This document shows positions 23,412 to 33,686 of a DNA stretch of 64,000 nucleotides, piece after piece. The stretch is from positions 23,632,387 to 23,696,386 of the forward strand of contig CM025851.1 of NCBI GenBank assembly GCA_003952965.2, in the 5' to 3' direction. The stretch comes from Morella rubra (lineage: Eukaryota > Streptophyta > Magnoliopsida > Fagales > Myricaceae). Position 1 is the stretch's first letter. Each line of letters begins with the position of its first letter. A program made the translations under genes and the position numbers. The notes beneath the pieces are model-generated. The model saw only the letters and a list, made by a program, of their open reading frames with translations. It searched no databases and was not told the DNA's origin.

Positions 23412-24440
23412 GGTTAACCAAGCAAAGACCGTCCGAACATTAGCATAAACCTTTCGCACGTAATTCAAACGATGACGTTTCCATTTAGAAGGCGTCCGAA
23501 TGATACTTCGATGAACACAAACAAAACAACGTTATTATCCAACAAAAAACAATAAAATTCAAAAGCATGAAATTGAAAAGCAAAGTCAGGAAGAAAGTTT
23601 TACCTGAAGTTATTTTAGATATCTCGAAATAAATCTCAAAATGGTGAAAAGTTTGAGAAAAGAGATAGTGAAAGCATGATTTTGACAAGTGTAGTTGGTT
23701 TTATGTGACAAGCAGGGCGTCCGTACGGTTCCCATAGGTGTTTGAATGGTTCTCAATGGTTAGATTATCACGTGGCCCAATCAAATTCAACGTCATTAAA
23801 TATGCCATATTCGAAAATCTTCTAGAACTTATATTTGTCTAGACGGTATGTAGTGGTCCGAACAGTTTCGACATCACGTGTGTGAAGTTTTACAACGTGG
23901 AACCAAAGGATTTGCTGAAGAAGTACTCATGCCTGTGTGGACATGTTTTCAGAGTCCAGACGGGTTTACTTTTTTGGCTTTGGAACGCTTATGTATACGT
24001 CCGGACGATATTGAGTGTTCATCACGATTTTTAATTTGTCACAACATGTTGACGAGTATTATTCGTTAGGTAATGCTAGTTCAGATGTTTTCAAAATGAC
24101 GTACATATGGACTTGCAAAATTTGTGACGATTTTGATCGTCACTTAGTTACGAAGATTTGGATTTTGTCACCCAGATAAGCATCTGAACTTTTTGTTTAT
24201 TGGTCTAGACAGATATTAAGTATTTGTGGTGATTTTTATCATCACTCATTTGCAATGAGGTGTATGTTGTAGCACCACAAAGCCGTCTAAATGGTTTTGG
24301 GACCTGTCCGGATGAATTTGCCATTCCTGGATGATTTTGAGTGACGAAATTAATGTTTTGTCAGGGAAAACTCTCTTTAGGTTACGAAATTTAGTTTGAC
24401 ACCCACAAATTTGTCACCTAATCTCCTATTTCTTCAAGTT
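23412..24440. other. CACTA 2 terminal region
   Basis: Non-coding end of the element with repeated GTCAC/GTGAC and CGGACG-type words. The open frame at 23878-24069 is not recognised. No other gene seen. Confidence 0.5.
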
Positions 24441-24485
24441 CATGTGGCTGTATAGATGGAGAGCTGAGAGGGACTGAATCTAATA
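24441..24485 (-). repeat. Second copy of the Copia C LTR start
   Basis: First 45 bp of the LTR (CTGAATCTAATA end) attached to the true pol terminus. It duplicates 21064-21108 on the other side of CACTA 2. Confidence 0.8.
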
Positions 24486-27382
24486 CTCCATCACAAGATG
24501 GAGTGTAGATGTTTGATACTCCCATATTGAGAAAGAGAGCGTGAAAAACAAAGGTAGGTAGAGGTTTTGTGAGCATGTGAGCAAGCTGTGAGGCATAGGG
24601 AACATAGGCAGTGGACAGAGTACCAGTAGCAATATTATCACATACCAAGTGACAATCAAGTTCGATGTGTTTGTTACGTTCATGGAACAAAGGATTAGAG
24701 GAGACGCTGAGGGCAGCCATGTTATCACAATAGAGAACAAAAGGCTGTGGATGTCGAATGCCAAGATCAGTGAGCAGATACCTAAGCCAAGTGTGCTCAC
24801 ATGCAGTCGTAACCATAGAGCAATATTCGGCCTCTGCGGAGCTGTGAGATATGATGGACTGCTTATTAGATTTCCAGGAGATGAGAGAATGCCCAAGAAG
24901 AACGCAATAGTCAGTAGTGGTCTTGAGTGTATCAGGGCAAGAAGCCCAAGAAGAACTACAGTATCTGATCAGTTGCAGAGGAGAAGCCGCTGAGAAAAAT
25001 AGACATTGTCCAAGAGATCGTTTCACAAAACGAAGAATCTTTTGAGCAGCTTTAAAGTGAGGAACACGGGCCAGTGACATGAATTGACTGAGCAAGTGCA
25101 CTAAAAAATAGATGTCTTGCGCAGTGTCAAGTAAAGAAGTCTTCCATTGAGTCGACGATAAACACTAGGATCTTCCAAGAGCTGTCCATCATCTTTGGAT
25201 AATTTAATATTCTGATCCATTGGAATCTTTGTGGGCCTGCAACCAAGAAAACTAGAGTCAGTGAGTATATCAATAGCATACTTACGTTGACAAAGTTGTA
25301 TGCAAGTAGTGTTGCGAGCCACTTCGAGACCATGAAAGAATTTGAGAGGGCTAAGGTCTTAATGTGGAACGGAGAATGGTGGAATTGTTTTAGATGATGT
25401 ACATCAATAGGATCATTGGCAGGAACAACAATATCATCTACGTATACGAGCAAGGCCATAAAGAGGAACTAAATCACTTGACAAAGAGACTGTAATCTGA
25501 TTCGGAGGCAAGAAAGCCATAAGATAAGAGAGATTGAGAGAATTTCTTCATACCATGGTCTAGAGGCCTGTTTCAGTCCATATAGGCTCTTACAAATAAG
25601 GCATACTCGGTTTGGTCTGACATGGGAGTAACCGAGAGGAGGTTTCATGTATACCTCTTTCATGGAGGTCCCCATGCAAAAATGCATTGTGGATGTCGAA
25701 TTGATGGAGAGACCAGCCTTGAATGGAAGCCAAGGCAAGAAGAGTGCAAACTGTGACCATCTTGCCAACCAGTGAGATGGTCTCATGGTAGTCTAGACTT
25801 CTTGCTAGTTGTAGCCCTTTGCGACGAGTCGAGCCTTGTAGCGCTCAAAACTGTCGGAGTGATACTTGATGTGATAGACCCATTTGGAACTGATTGCAGA
25901 TTTATCGGGAGGCAAGTCAGTGATGATCCAAGTGCCATTGGATTCTAAAGTAGCAATTTTGGCAGCCATAGCTAATTTCCAATCATGAAGCTTTGCAGCT
26001 TGAGAGTAGGAGGTCAATTCAGTGATTTTAAGAATTGAAGTGGAGAAAGCTTTATGTGAAGAAGATAAAAGTTGATAAGAGAGAAAGTTAGATAATGTGA
26101 ATGGAGTGGAGACAGAATAAGGTGCAATAGTCTTTGGTGAGGATAGATGAAGGTGCGATCAGAGGATGTTGCAGTGTCTGAAGAAGTAAACCAAAAGCGG
26201 GTCTTTGTATAAAGGAGGAGAAGAAGGAAGGAACGTAGGAGCTGGAGAAGGAGATAGAGCTTTATATGAAAAAATATGTTCCTGAAATGAAATATCTCGG
26301 GACAGGAAGATTTTGTGACAAAGGAGATTAAGGAGTTTGTATCCTTTAACTCCAAATGGATAACCAAGAAACAAGCACTTTTGAGCTCGGGGATTAAATT
26401 TTTGGCGATGAGATTTGATGGCGGCCTCATAACAAAGGCATCCAAAGGTGCAAGGTGAGTGTATGAAGATGGATGGCCGTATAGTAGCTCATAGGGGCTT
26501 AAATTTTGAAGCTGAGGTGAAGGGGTGCAATTGATAAGATAAGTCGCGGTAAGGATCATGTCTGGCCAGTAGGTTAGAGAGAAGACCAAATTGGGTTTTG
26601 AGTGCTCTGGCAATGTTGAGTATATGCTAGTGTTTGCATTCGGTAATGCCATTTTGTTGAGGGCTGTCTACGCATTTGCATTGGTGAACTATACCATGGT
26701 GATTATAAAAATCAACCCATCGCAAATTCTAGTCCATTGTTTGAGTGGAAGCAATCAATTTTGGTTTGAAACTGAGTGCTAACAAGGGAATGAAATGAAA
26801 GTAGATAAGGACGGGTCTGAAATTTGGTGGTCATCGTATATAGCCAAGTACGTCATGTGTAGCCATCAAACAAGGTTAAGAAATATCGTGCACCATTATA
26901 CCCTTCTTGAGGATAAGGCCCCCATATGTCACAATGCACTATTTCAAAAGGCTTAATAGTTTTATGTAAGCTAGATGGAAAAGGCAAATGATGTAATTTA
27001 GGGAATGGACAAATATCACAAACAAAATTTTTATTTGATGTAAAATGTGGTAAAGTGTTTCACAGTAGATATAAACGGGAGTCAGACACATGGCTAAGGC
27101 TATAGAGCCATAGTTCATGTGTTGCTGGTAAAGGAAAGTTGGAAGCAGATAAACAAGAAGTAGAAGGCGCCAGTGCAGAGGAGGGAGCTTTGGTCAGACT
27201 GAGTTGATAGAGGTCATTGAAGATGTTACCCTTCCAAATCATTCTCCAAGTTGCTAGGTCCTGAATGAAAAAATAATTAGGAAAAAATAGAAAACAATAA
27301 TAACAAGATTGAGTAAGTCAGCATACGAAAAGTAAATTGAATCGAAAGACGGGATGCACAATACATTTGTGAGGGTGAAGTA
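24486..27382 (-). pseudogene. Copia C pol: integrase, RT, RNase H
   Basis: Minus-strand blocks in Copia order. Integrase: FEIVHCDIWGPYPQEG (about 26900-26950), then [14 protein letters not shown]. Reverse transcriptase: [33 protein letters not shown] and the YVDD box at 25433-25444. RNase H: SWKSNKQSIISHSSAEAEYC and NKHIELDCHLV. The last 45 codons (24418-24560) run on into LTR sequence. More than ten stops or frame changes. The element is therefore inactive. Element C differs from A and B in both LTR and RNase H sequence and belongs to another Copia lineage. Confidence 0.88.
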
Positions 27383-28598
27383 TGTAAGTCCAAGGATTAA
27401 AGCAACCCAAGAGGGAGGGTGAATTGCGTTTCCAAACTTTTTCGCTTTTAACCCCCAAAGTCGTGTTTGCAAAGTAAAGACTAATTTAGCACAAGTATAT
27501 TGATGCAACAACTAAATAAGTGCTAAATGTAAAGAGTAGGGTTTAGAGAAGCAAACACAGATTTTAGGTGGTTCGGCAAACCCGCCTACATCCACCCCTC
27601 AAGCTCCTTCACCGAGCCTTGAGGTTTTCCCACTATCTTCAAATAGTACACACTAGCTTCCGGGTGCTAGAGAACCGTCAAGTGTTTTCCCGGGCTCAAC
27701 ACTCACAACCCAACCAAGCTTGAGATATACCCTCTCTAAGTTTCTTCTTTAGTGAACAACCTCACTAAAAGAATCACTTCTTTTGGATATGAAGTTTACA
27801 AGAACAAACTCTCTCAAAGAGTGGATATGAAAATGGAAAGTTCTATCTCGTTGATTCACACAATGACAAGGATAAGAAAGTGTAATTTGTGTGAATGATA
27901 TGAGAAATATGGAATAAGAAGGTTTAAGATATTTCTCAAGCTATGTAAAATGATATGTGGTCGAGCTCTCTTGTTTATAGACAATAGGAAGGTCTTTTAT
28001 AGGCCACATGAGAAAACTAGCCGTTTATAGCCGTTAGGGGTCGATTTGACAATTTTACCGTTGTACCGGTCGACCGCTTCATGTACCCATCGACCGCTTC
28101 GACTAGCCGTTGCTCAACAGTCATAAAATTTGAATGCTGTCAAATTTTGTCTCATCATCCGCTTCATATAGTGGTCGACGCTATAAATCATTTTCATAGA
28201 CCGCTACAATTAAAAAGTCCATTTTTGACGTTTTTGAAATCCTGCTTCAAAAAACAACTTCCCAAAAGTACAACCAAGGCTTGGGAGTTTATATAGGATG
28301 ATTTGAAAACATTTAAAGCGCATTTTGGTTGTCAAACTTGTGATAAGAAAATTATGCATGGTTTGAAAAATATGCAAGTGTGTGATTCAAATCCTTGTCA
28401 AAAGTGAAACTAAGAGTTACAAAGTTATACCCTTATAGTCTTGAATCTTCACTTTTGACTCCTTGCATCTTCTTGATCTTCAATCTTCTTGTCTTTGGCT
28501 CTTTGATAAAAATGTCTTTGTCTTTGAAGATGTCCATTTTGTAAACTTAATCCATTTATTGAAATCATTAAAATATCGATTGTGAACAAAAGCCAACA
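27383..28598 (-). repeat. Solo LTR 1 in Copia C
   Basis: 1216 bp, on the minus strand from TGTTGGCTTTTGTTCAC to GGACTTACA, flanked by a perfect 5-bp target duplication AAGTA (27378-27382 and 28599-28603). No internal retrotransposon region remains, so it is a solo LTR left by intra-element recombination. The same LTR family starts at 38945 on the plus strand. It contains GCGGTCGAC-type repeats near 28060-28190. Confidence 0.9.
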
Positions 28599-28603
28599 AA
28601 GTA

Positions 28604-29115
28604 AGGCTGAGTGTTACGAACCAATGTGGGTTACTACTGCTAAAGCCCTAGCATGGAGCTTAACTTTTGAAAATTTTGTTGGGACCGAAGTGTAGATAGA
28701 GGGGCAATAGATCATATGGTCTGTTGCTCTTGTATGAATGATCTAGGGAGAGTTGGTGGCCTTAGTAGAAATAAAAGTAGAAGCATTAGAGCAAAAGGGT
28801 GTACAGTCATCATGAGATTGAAATGTTTTTGGATGAGAAGAAGAAGATATTGATTGAACATGGTTAATAGTAGCATGTGATGTCTGTGATTGGAGAAGTG
28901 CTATGAGCTGCTGAAGTTTGTCTTTCGAAAGTGTCACTTAAGAATTATCAGAGACTAGATCTGTAATGGTTACTTGGTTCGCATATGAACCTGGCTCCTG
29001 AGTTGTTCCATGAAGCTTGTGACTCAATGGATAACCGTTCAGCTTATAGCATTTTTCATGAATATGTCTATAGATTACAAGAGGTGCAGTGTGGCTTGTC
29101 GAGCTCAGTCGAGGG
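28604..29115 (-). pseudogene. Copia C gag C-terminus and protease region
   Basis: Minus-strand blocks: CTSC and HEKCYKLNGYP form a second, frameshifted zinc knuckle near 29030-29095. LSKDKLQQLIALLQSQ (about 28870-28930) is the gag-pol linker. At about 28711-28747 the protease region reads HTRATDHM, so the catalytic Asp-Ser/Thr-Gly is lost. The stretch ends at the target duplication of solo LTR 1, after which pol resumes at 27382. Confidence 0.75.
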
Positions 29116-30170
29116 TAATTTTCCTGTAAAAGTAAGGCTTGGGATATGGGGATATGAATTTCACCTTATGGGGAAATAGGCTGCTGAAACAGCAAGAAGA
29201 TACCCTATCGTACAGCAGCAGCGAGCATTAGCACCTTCCTTATTTCAACATTGAACATGTACCAAGGGTAGAGAACACAGGGCAAACATTGATGCAAGTC
29301 TCGTAGCTTCTCTGTCTTTACCAGAAGGAGAATCCATGATAGTTATGGTCTAGAGTAGGTTTTGGCTTGCCCCTTTCTAAGATAGTTTTTGAACCCCTTC
29401 TATTATATTAGTAAAGCGCGTTAGCACAACGGCTTTTGCGCAGCTCAATCCCTGATTTCCTCCAAACTTAAAGGTACAGATTGTAGAGCTTTGGGAGAGT
29501 GAATAGTGGCAAAGGGCTAGAAGCTGGACCAATAAAGCTATAGGTAGGCTTCTATTGATAAACTCTATCCTATTTGCTATTCAATTGTATTGGTAAGCAA
29601 TTTTCATCCTCCCCAAGGCAGTGATCAAACAAGTGGAAGGCATACTTAGAGTGTTTCTTTGGTTTGGTAGTGAACTAAACTCCAAAGGTGCTAAGGTCGT
29701 GTGGGATCAGGTGTGTTTGCCTAAGAAGGTGGTTTGGGTATAAAGAATATGGAGCAATGGAACAAGGCCACCATGGTGAAACATATATGGTATTTGTGTT
29801 CCGATGCAAGCAACACAATTTGGGCTACCTGGGTGTGTTCCCATATGATGAAGGACAAAAACTTCTGGGAGCTGAAGTGTCCATACCCCCTATTTCTTTC
29901 TTTTTAAGGTAAGGTAAAGGGCTAGGCTTCGTGGGGTAGAGCATTCTGTCGGCAATCTTTTGGCTTGACCAAGAAGTCTTATGTCCTCCAAGTCGCACGA
30001 CGTTTTAACTGAAAGAATAACAAATTTTTTGTATTCTGGATTCCTATAGAGAGATCCCCTAGATATACAAATAGAATCAATGTTCATGGATAGACAAACA
30101 TTCCATTGAGGATAAGTGTCTAATTACGCAAGAAAGCTATTTCTAGTTTTCTACTATCCCGTGTGGGAGA
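29116..30170. mobile_element. Insert in Copia C gag with LINE fragment
   Basis: Roughly 1.05 kb separating the two gag zinc-knuckle regions of Copia C. The middle is LINE sequence on the plus strand (next entry). The outer parts, about 29116-29500 and 29886-30170, are not recognised. Ends and any target duplication could not be fixed by eye. Confidence 0.5.
29500..29885 (+). pseudogene. LINE reverse-transcriptase C-terminal fragment
   Basis: Plus-strand frames give SWTN, then LINSILFAIQLYW-like sequence with breaks near 29560-29600, and later ILPKAVIKQVEGILRVFLWF, KGAKVVWDQVCLPKK and a NKATMVKHIWYLCSDASN block. This is the typical segment between the reverse transcriptase and the zinc-binding C-terminus of plant L1-type LINEs. 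Truncated at both ends and frameshifted near 29740. Opposite in orientation to the host Copia element. Confidence 0.7.
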
Positions 30171-30348
30171 AAACTTTGAAACAATGCTCAAATGAATGCC
30201 CAGATACTTTACAATAGGTACAGTAAGATCTTTCCTTCCTTTGTAAACTAGATAATTTTGCACCATCATGATGAGCAAAATTTTTGACAGCAAGAGCAAT
30301 GGAATTTGAAAGATCAATAGGAAGAGAAATTTGTTTTCTCTTTTCATC
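30171..30348 (-). pseudogene. Copia C gag zinc-knuckle segment
   Basis: Minus-strand sequence KRKQISLPIDLSNS, then RKERSYCTYCKVSGHSFEHC with CCHC spacing C-x2-C-x4-H-x4-C, near 30190-30250. It is cut off from the rest of gag by solo LTR 2 on one side and by the LINE-bearing insert on the other. Confidence 0.8.
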
Positions 30349-30512
30349 CTGTTTGAAAAAATCGGTTTAGACCCTATAACACCTAAAGTAGTGAATATGT
30401 GTTTTCCCTCTAATTAAAGATCAACAACAATTTTAAAACACGTTCTAAAATTGTTCATCCTATATATGCATAATAATAAACTCAATCAACAAATAAATAG
30501 CGAAAATTAAAT

Positions 30513-31075
30513 CAATCTTCAATCACACAAAGAGACAAGGATTTGGTGATAAAGTGGAAAACCTTAGAAATACCATTCGAAGGAAAAACCACTCTGGGCT
30601 ATCAGCCACCAAAAATCTACCAAGAAGAAAACCTTACAACAATGATTCAGACACAGGCAACCCTAGTTGCTCGACTCTAACAACCCTGATGTAATAATCT
30701 AAGCGTTCTTGCTTAGACTCGCTCCATGCAACATTCACCTCAGACCTCTGAGATTCTTCTTATGGATTCTTCACGAACAAACATTGTTCTTCATTAATCT
30801 TCAATCACACAAAGAGACAAGGATTTGGTGACAAAGTGGAAAACCTTAGAAATACCATTCAAAGGAAAAACCACTCTGGGCTATCAGCCACCAAAAATCT
30901 ACTAAGAAGAAAACCTTACAAACAATGATTCAGACACGGGCACCCAGTTGCGACTCTAATAACCCTGATGTAATAATCTAAGCGTCCTTGCTTAGACCCG
31001 CTCCATGCCATTCACCTCAGACCTCTGAGATTCTTCTTATGGATTCTTCACGAACAAACATTGTTCTTCATCACA
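30513..31075. repeat. Two-unit direct repeat in solo LTR 2
   Basis: Two units of about 280 bp, each starting ATCTTCAATCACACAAAGAG and ending at ACAAACATTGTTCTTCAT (about 30515-30795 and 30799-31073), differing by few bases and small indels. Confidence 0.9.
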
Positions 31076-31273
31076 CCTTCAACACTATGAAGGTTTCATA
31101 GAATGGTGATTGAAAATCGAGAAAAATTGATCAAGATGAAGGCACAAATCTTCTGGTGTTTTTCTCTGAGAAAATGAGGCACAAATACTCAATAATTGCC
31201 TAAATAAAGCTTCTCCATTTTCACAAAAGTCCATAAAATAAGGAGTTTAGAAATTCGATGAAGTTCGTGAGAG

Positions 31274-31545
31274 TGGGTCGAGCGTCAGTCAAACTGAAGT
31301 CTCTGTCTAAATTCTTCTTGGTTCACTTGAGCGCGGGTTGAGCATCAATCAAACGTGAAGTCTCTATCTGAATTCTTCCTGGTTCGCTTAAGTGCGGGTT
31401 GAGAGTCAATCAAACGTGAAGTCTCTATTTGAATTCTTCATGGTTTGCTTGAATGCAGGTCGAGCATCAATCAAACATAAAGTCTATTTGATTTCTTCAT
31501 GGTTCACTCGAGCAGGGTCAAGCATCAATCAAACGTAAAGACGAC
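31274..31545. repeat. 61-bp tandem array in solo LTR 2
   Basis: About four and a half units. Each contains GGGTTGAGCATCAATCAAAC, GAAGTCTCT, GAATTCTTC and TGGTTCGCTTGAG, with scattered substitutions. Confidence 0.9.
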
Positions 31546-31640
31546 ACTACTCAGAAGTGAACTCTAGAACAACATAGGACAAAAACATACATCAATTAAA
31601 ACATATTTTGAAGTGGAATTTTGCCAATACTGACACTGTT

Positions 31641-32310
31641 GAACCAAGGCATAACTCACTTAAACAAGGTAAAGGTTTGATCAAAATGATCAGAGCCTTA
31701 ATGGGAGAAAAGGATTCATTAAGCCCTATTAAGAATTTTAACACCCAGTCACATTGCTGATGCTCCAGCATAGTGACTATGAGTGCTCCACAAGAACAGA
31801 TAGGAATTCACAATTTTGAAGTCATGAAAGAGACCTTTCAATTTTGAGAAGTAAGCACTTACAGAGTCATCTCCTTGAGTGAGAGAGTGCATTGATTGCT
31901 TAAGTTCATCAATACGTGGACCATTGTTCTGGGCAAATCGTTGTTCAATCTCTATCCATAGCTCAAAAGCTGCATGAATGTAAATGATGTTGTTCTTGAT
32001 TTCAAGTGACATAGCATTTTGTAGCCAAGTGATGACCATGTCAGTGCATTCCAACCAAGTCTCTAAAAGAGGATTAGATGGATTAGAAGGTTCAGTGATT
32101 GTGTCATCGATGAAGCTTAGTTTTCTTCTGATTCGGACTAATTGTCGAACGGTTCGTGACTTGGAATGGTAATTATCTACATGAGAAGATAGGTAGTGAA
32201 TAAGGTGCCTGGACCATCGTTTGGGTTGAGAAAATAAGGATTTGTTGAATCCTTTGGATTGATAGAAGAAGAAAATGGATTTTCTTCAGTAACTGGAGTT
32301 TTTGTTGCCA
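31641..32310 (-). pseudogene. Copia C gag N-terminal part
   Basis: Starts ATGGCAACAAAAACTCC at 32310, seven bases past the primer binding site. It contains NPYFLNPNDGPGTLF, LETWLECTDMVITWL, NNIIYIHAAFELWIEIEQRF and SVSAYFSKLKGLFHDF, the UBN2-like gag pattern of Copia elements. A stop near 32177 and frameshifts near 31770 and 31660 interrupt it. Ends at the CTGTT target duplication of solo LTR 2. Confidence 0.85.
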
Positions 32311-32316
32311 TTGCAA

Positions 32317-32329
32317 GGCTTTGATACCA
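32317..32329 (-). other. Primer binding site of Copia C
   Basis: Minus strand TGGTATCAAAGCC, complementary to the 3' end of initiator-Met tRNA with one mismatch to the usual TGGTATCAGAGC. It directly abuts the 5' LTR. Confidence 0.85.
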
Positions 32330-32340
32330 TGTATGAAATG

Positions 32341-32382
<42 letters not shown>

Positions 32383-32724
32383 TATTGAGACTGAATGCTA
32401 AATCATCATTCAGTTGATGCAAGAAATACAGAAAGTAGAGCATTCCCTTTTTATAAAAGCTTACAAGTCTGGGAAGACTCGAGAAAAATAGAATAACTAA
32501 TTCTAAACAGCAAAAGGAATATAAAAAAACGTCAATGATTGCATAAGTACGTAACAAAAAAATAATCGACTATCCAACACCATTCTGTTGTGCTGGGTAA
32601 GAGCCGTGTGCTGCTGTTTGTAGAGAGGATGGTGGTGAGCTTGAGTGACAAGCTGGAACGTGTGAGCTAGAGGAGCTGACATATGGCTGTACATATGGAA
32701 AGTTGAGAGGGACTGAATCTAATA
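32330..32724 (-). repeat. 5' LTR of Copia C
   Basis: 395 bp, minus strand from TATTAGATTCAG to CATTTCATACA. It includes a GA microsatellite at 32349-32378 that accounts for the length difference from the 3' LTR. Confidence 0.88.
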
Positions 32725-32815
32725 ACGTTCACCTTATGATAAAGTTAAAATACTACCAAATTAAATCAGAGAAAGGGAGTTCAACAAACAAAAACCAACG
32801 TTGTTGCTTATAAAG

Positions 32816-33097
32816 TTAGCACAACTCAGGGTGCAATGGTATGCAATATTCGTAGAGGGATAGTTCTTGCAGTGCATCAACAGTGAATGTACAGCGCTCG
32901 AATGAAGTCCATCTTGGATAATTGAAAACCTTGAGGTTCAAAAATATCCAACAAGCCCCACACCATGCTCTAAAACAGTCATCCAGATGGAAATTATCTT
33001 GTTCAGTGGAGGATTTGGCGTTTGCCTGCACAAAGACGACCGGCACAACTACAATAATACACACTGCCTTTATCATCGACACAACTCTCCTAATCAT
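32816..33097 (-). pseudogene. Small cysteine-rich secreted peptide remnant
   Basis: Minus-strand frame with candidate starts at 33097 (MIRRVVSM) and 33079 (MIKAV), a strongly hydrophobic signal segment (CIIVVVPVVFVQANA) and a short mature part containing DDCFRAWCGAC and further cysteines. The pattern is reminiscent of thionin-like secreted plant peptides, and a second cysteine cluster is found in a shifted frame just before 32816, suggesting a frameshift. I treat it as a probable broken gene; family assignment is weak. It stands between Copia C and Copia B and is a possible host gene. Confidence 0.35.
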
Positions 33098-33148
33098 TAC
33101 TTTACCTTTCTTAACTTTCTTAACTATAAGAGTATAAGTTTTTTGCAT

Positions 33149-33316
33149 GTTTTGTGTTTCATTTGTATTATGTTTTCCTATGATTATTCATTGAAGACTT
33201 TGGAGTTTGGGCTGTTTGAAGGTAATGAGGGGAGTTTGATTGGAGTTTATCTGAGTTCACAGGGTAACAAAGTAACAGAATTTTGTTACATTGACTAACG
33301 TACATTTTTCCGCCGC
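33149..33316. other. Spacer before Copia B
   Basis: No gene seen. Likely upstream sequence of the small secreted peptide. Confidence 0.5.
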
Positions 33317-33680
33317 TGTTAGAATTATGTGCCCTCGATAACCAAATAATTAATCCAGTCCTAATATCTTATATGGAATATAGTTTGGTGGAAGGAATTA
33401 ATTGTATGTAAGGGGAATATTTGCAGTAATCTCAAATTTCAGGGGTCAATTACAATATGTTGATGGACTTGATTGTAATTAGTAGAAGCCCTAATTTTAT
33501 TAGAAAAAAGAGTTCTTCAGTTTAATCCTACGGCTGGAATTTGAGATCCCTAAGGATCCTATATCTCATGCTCTCTCTAGGGTTTCCCAAGGCCTATAAA
33601 TATAATTGTTATATTTAAGTGGTTGGCCATTAGAACCTATTAGAGAAATCCAAAAAGAGAGAGTGACATAAACCCCTTAG
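33317..33680 (+). repeat. 5' LTR of Copia B, truncated
   Basis: About 364 bp matching the first part of the element A LTR (4412-4979). The LTR end found in A, including its GGTAAGTAATCC sequence, is absent. Confidence 0.88.
33595..33604 (+). promoter_or_regulatory. TATA box in Copia B LTR
   Basis: TATAAATATA in the LTR, the expected place for retrotransposon transcription to start. The matching site in element A has lost one A (CTATAATATA). Confidence 0.5.
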
Positions 33681-33686
33681 GCTAGG

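Larger units (their letters stand above)
21140..24440 (-). mobile_element. CACTA-type element 2, truncated
   Basis: Related to CACTA 1 by both reading frames, by CGGACG-type words and by subterminal GGTGTCAAA/TTGTCACC words. The right end at about 24440, read on the minus strand, is AACTTGAAGAAATAGGAG, a decayed match to the CACTACAAGAAA terminus. The left end is missing: sequence passes from the middle of the ORF1-like frame straight into Copia C sequence near 21140. It interrupts the 3' LTR region of Copia C. The order of its two frames is opposite to CACTA 1. Confidence 0.65.
8438..31616 (+). repeat. Segmental duplication, copy 1
   Basis: Directly repeated at 40821-64000 with an offset of 32371-32389 bp that drifts only through small indels. 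The left edge lies in intron 1 of P1. The right edge is set by the window end and homology still continues there. Divergence is several percent up to about 11297 and close to zero after it. Confidence 0.95.
30354..31635 (-). repeat. Solo LTR 2 in Copia C gag
   Basis: 1282 bp, minus strand TGTCAGTATTGG to GATTTTTTCA, flanked by a perfect 5-bp target duplication CTGTT (30349-30353 and 31636-31640). Gag reads directly across the site once the LTR and one duplication are ignored. No internal region is present. It carries a near-perfect direct repeat and a short-period array (listed separately). Confidence 0.9.
20730..32724 (-). mobile_element. Copia retrotransposon C with nested insertions
   Basis: 11,995 bp bounded by a perfect 5-bp target duplication ACGTT (20725-20729 and 32725-32729). 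On the minus strand: 5' LTR, primer binding site, gag, protease, integrase, reverse transcriptase, RNase H, 3' LTR. The bulk is later insertions: CACTA 2 (about 21140-24440), solo LTRs at 27383-28598 and 30354-31635, and a LINE-bearing insert at about 29116-30170. Removing them leaves roughly 5.1 kb, a normal Copia length. In the 130 bp nearest the LTR start the LTRs differ at about one base in ten, so this is an old insertion. The coding sequence is heavily mutated. Confidence 0.9.

Noticed and set aside
24649-24993. Plus-strand 114-residue frame, repeated at 57031-57375
   Set aside because: Antisense shadow of Copia C RNase H.
31274-31545. Regular array considered as a CRISPR-like locus
   Set aside because: Units are contiguous with no unique spacers, and the context is a plant LTR.
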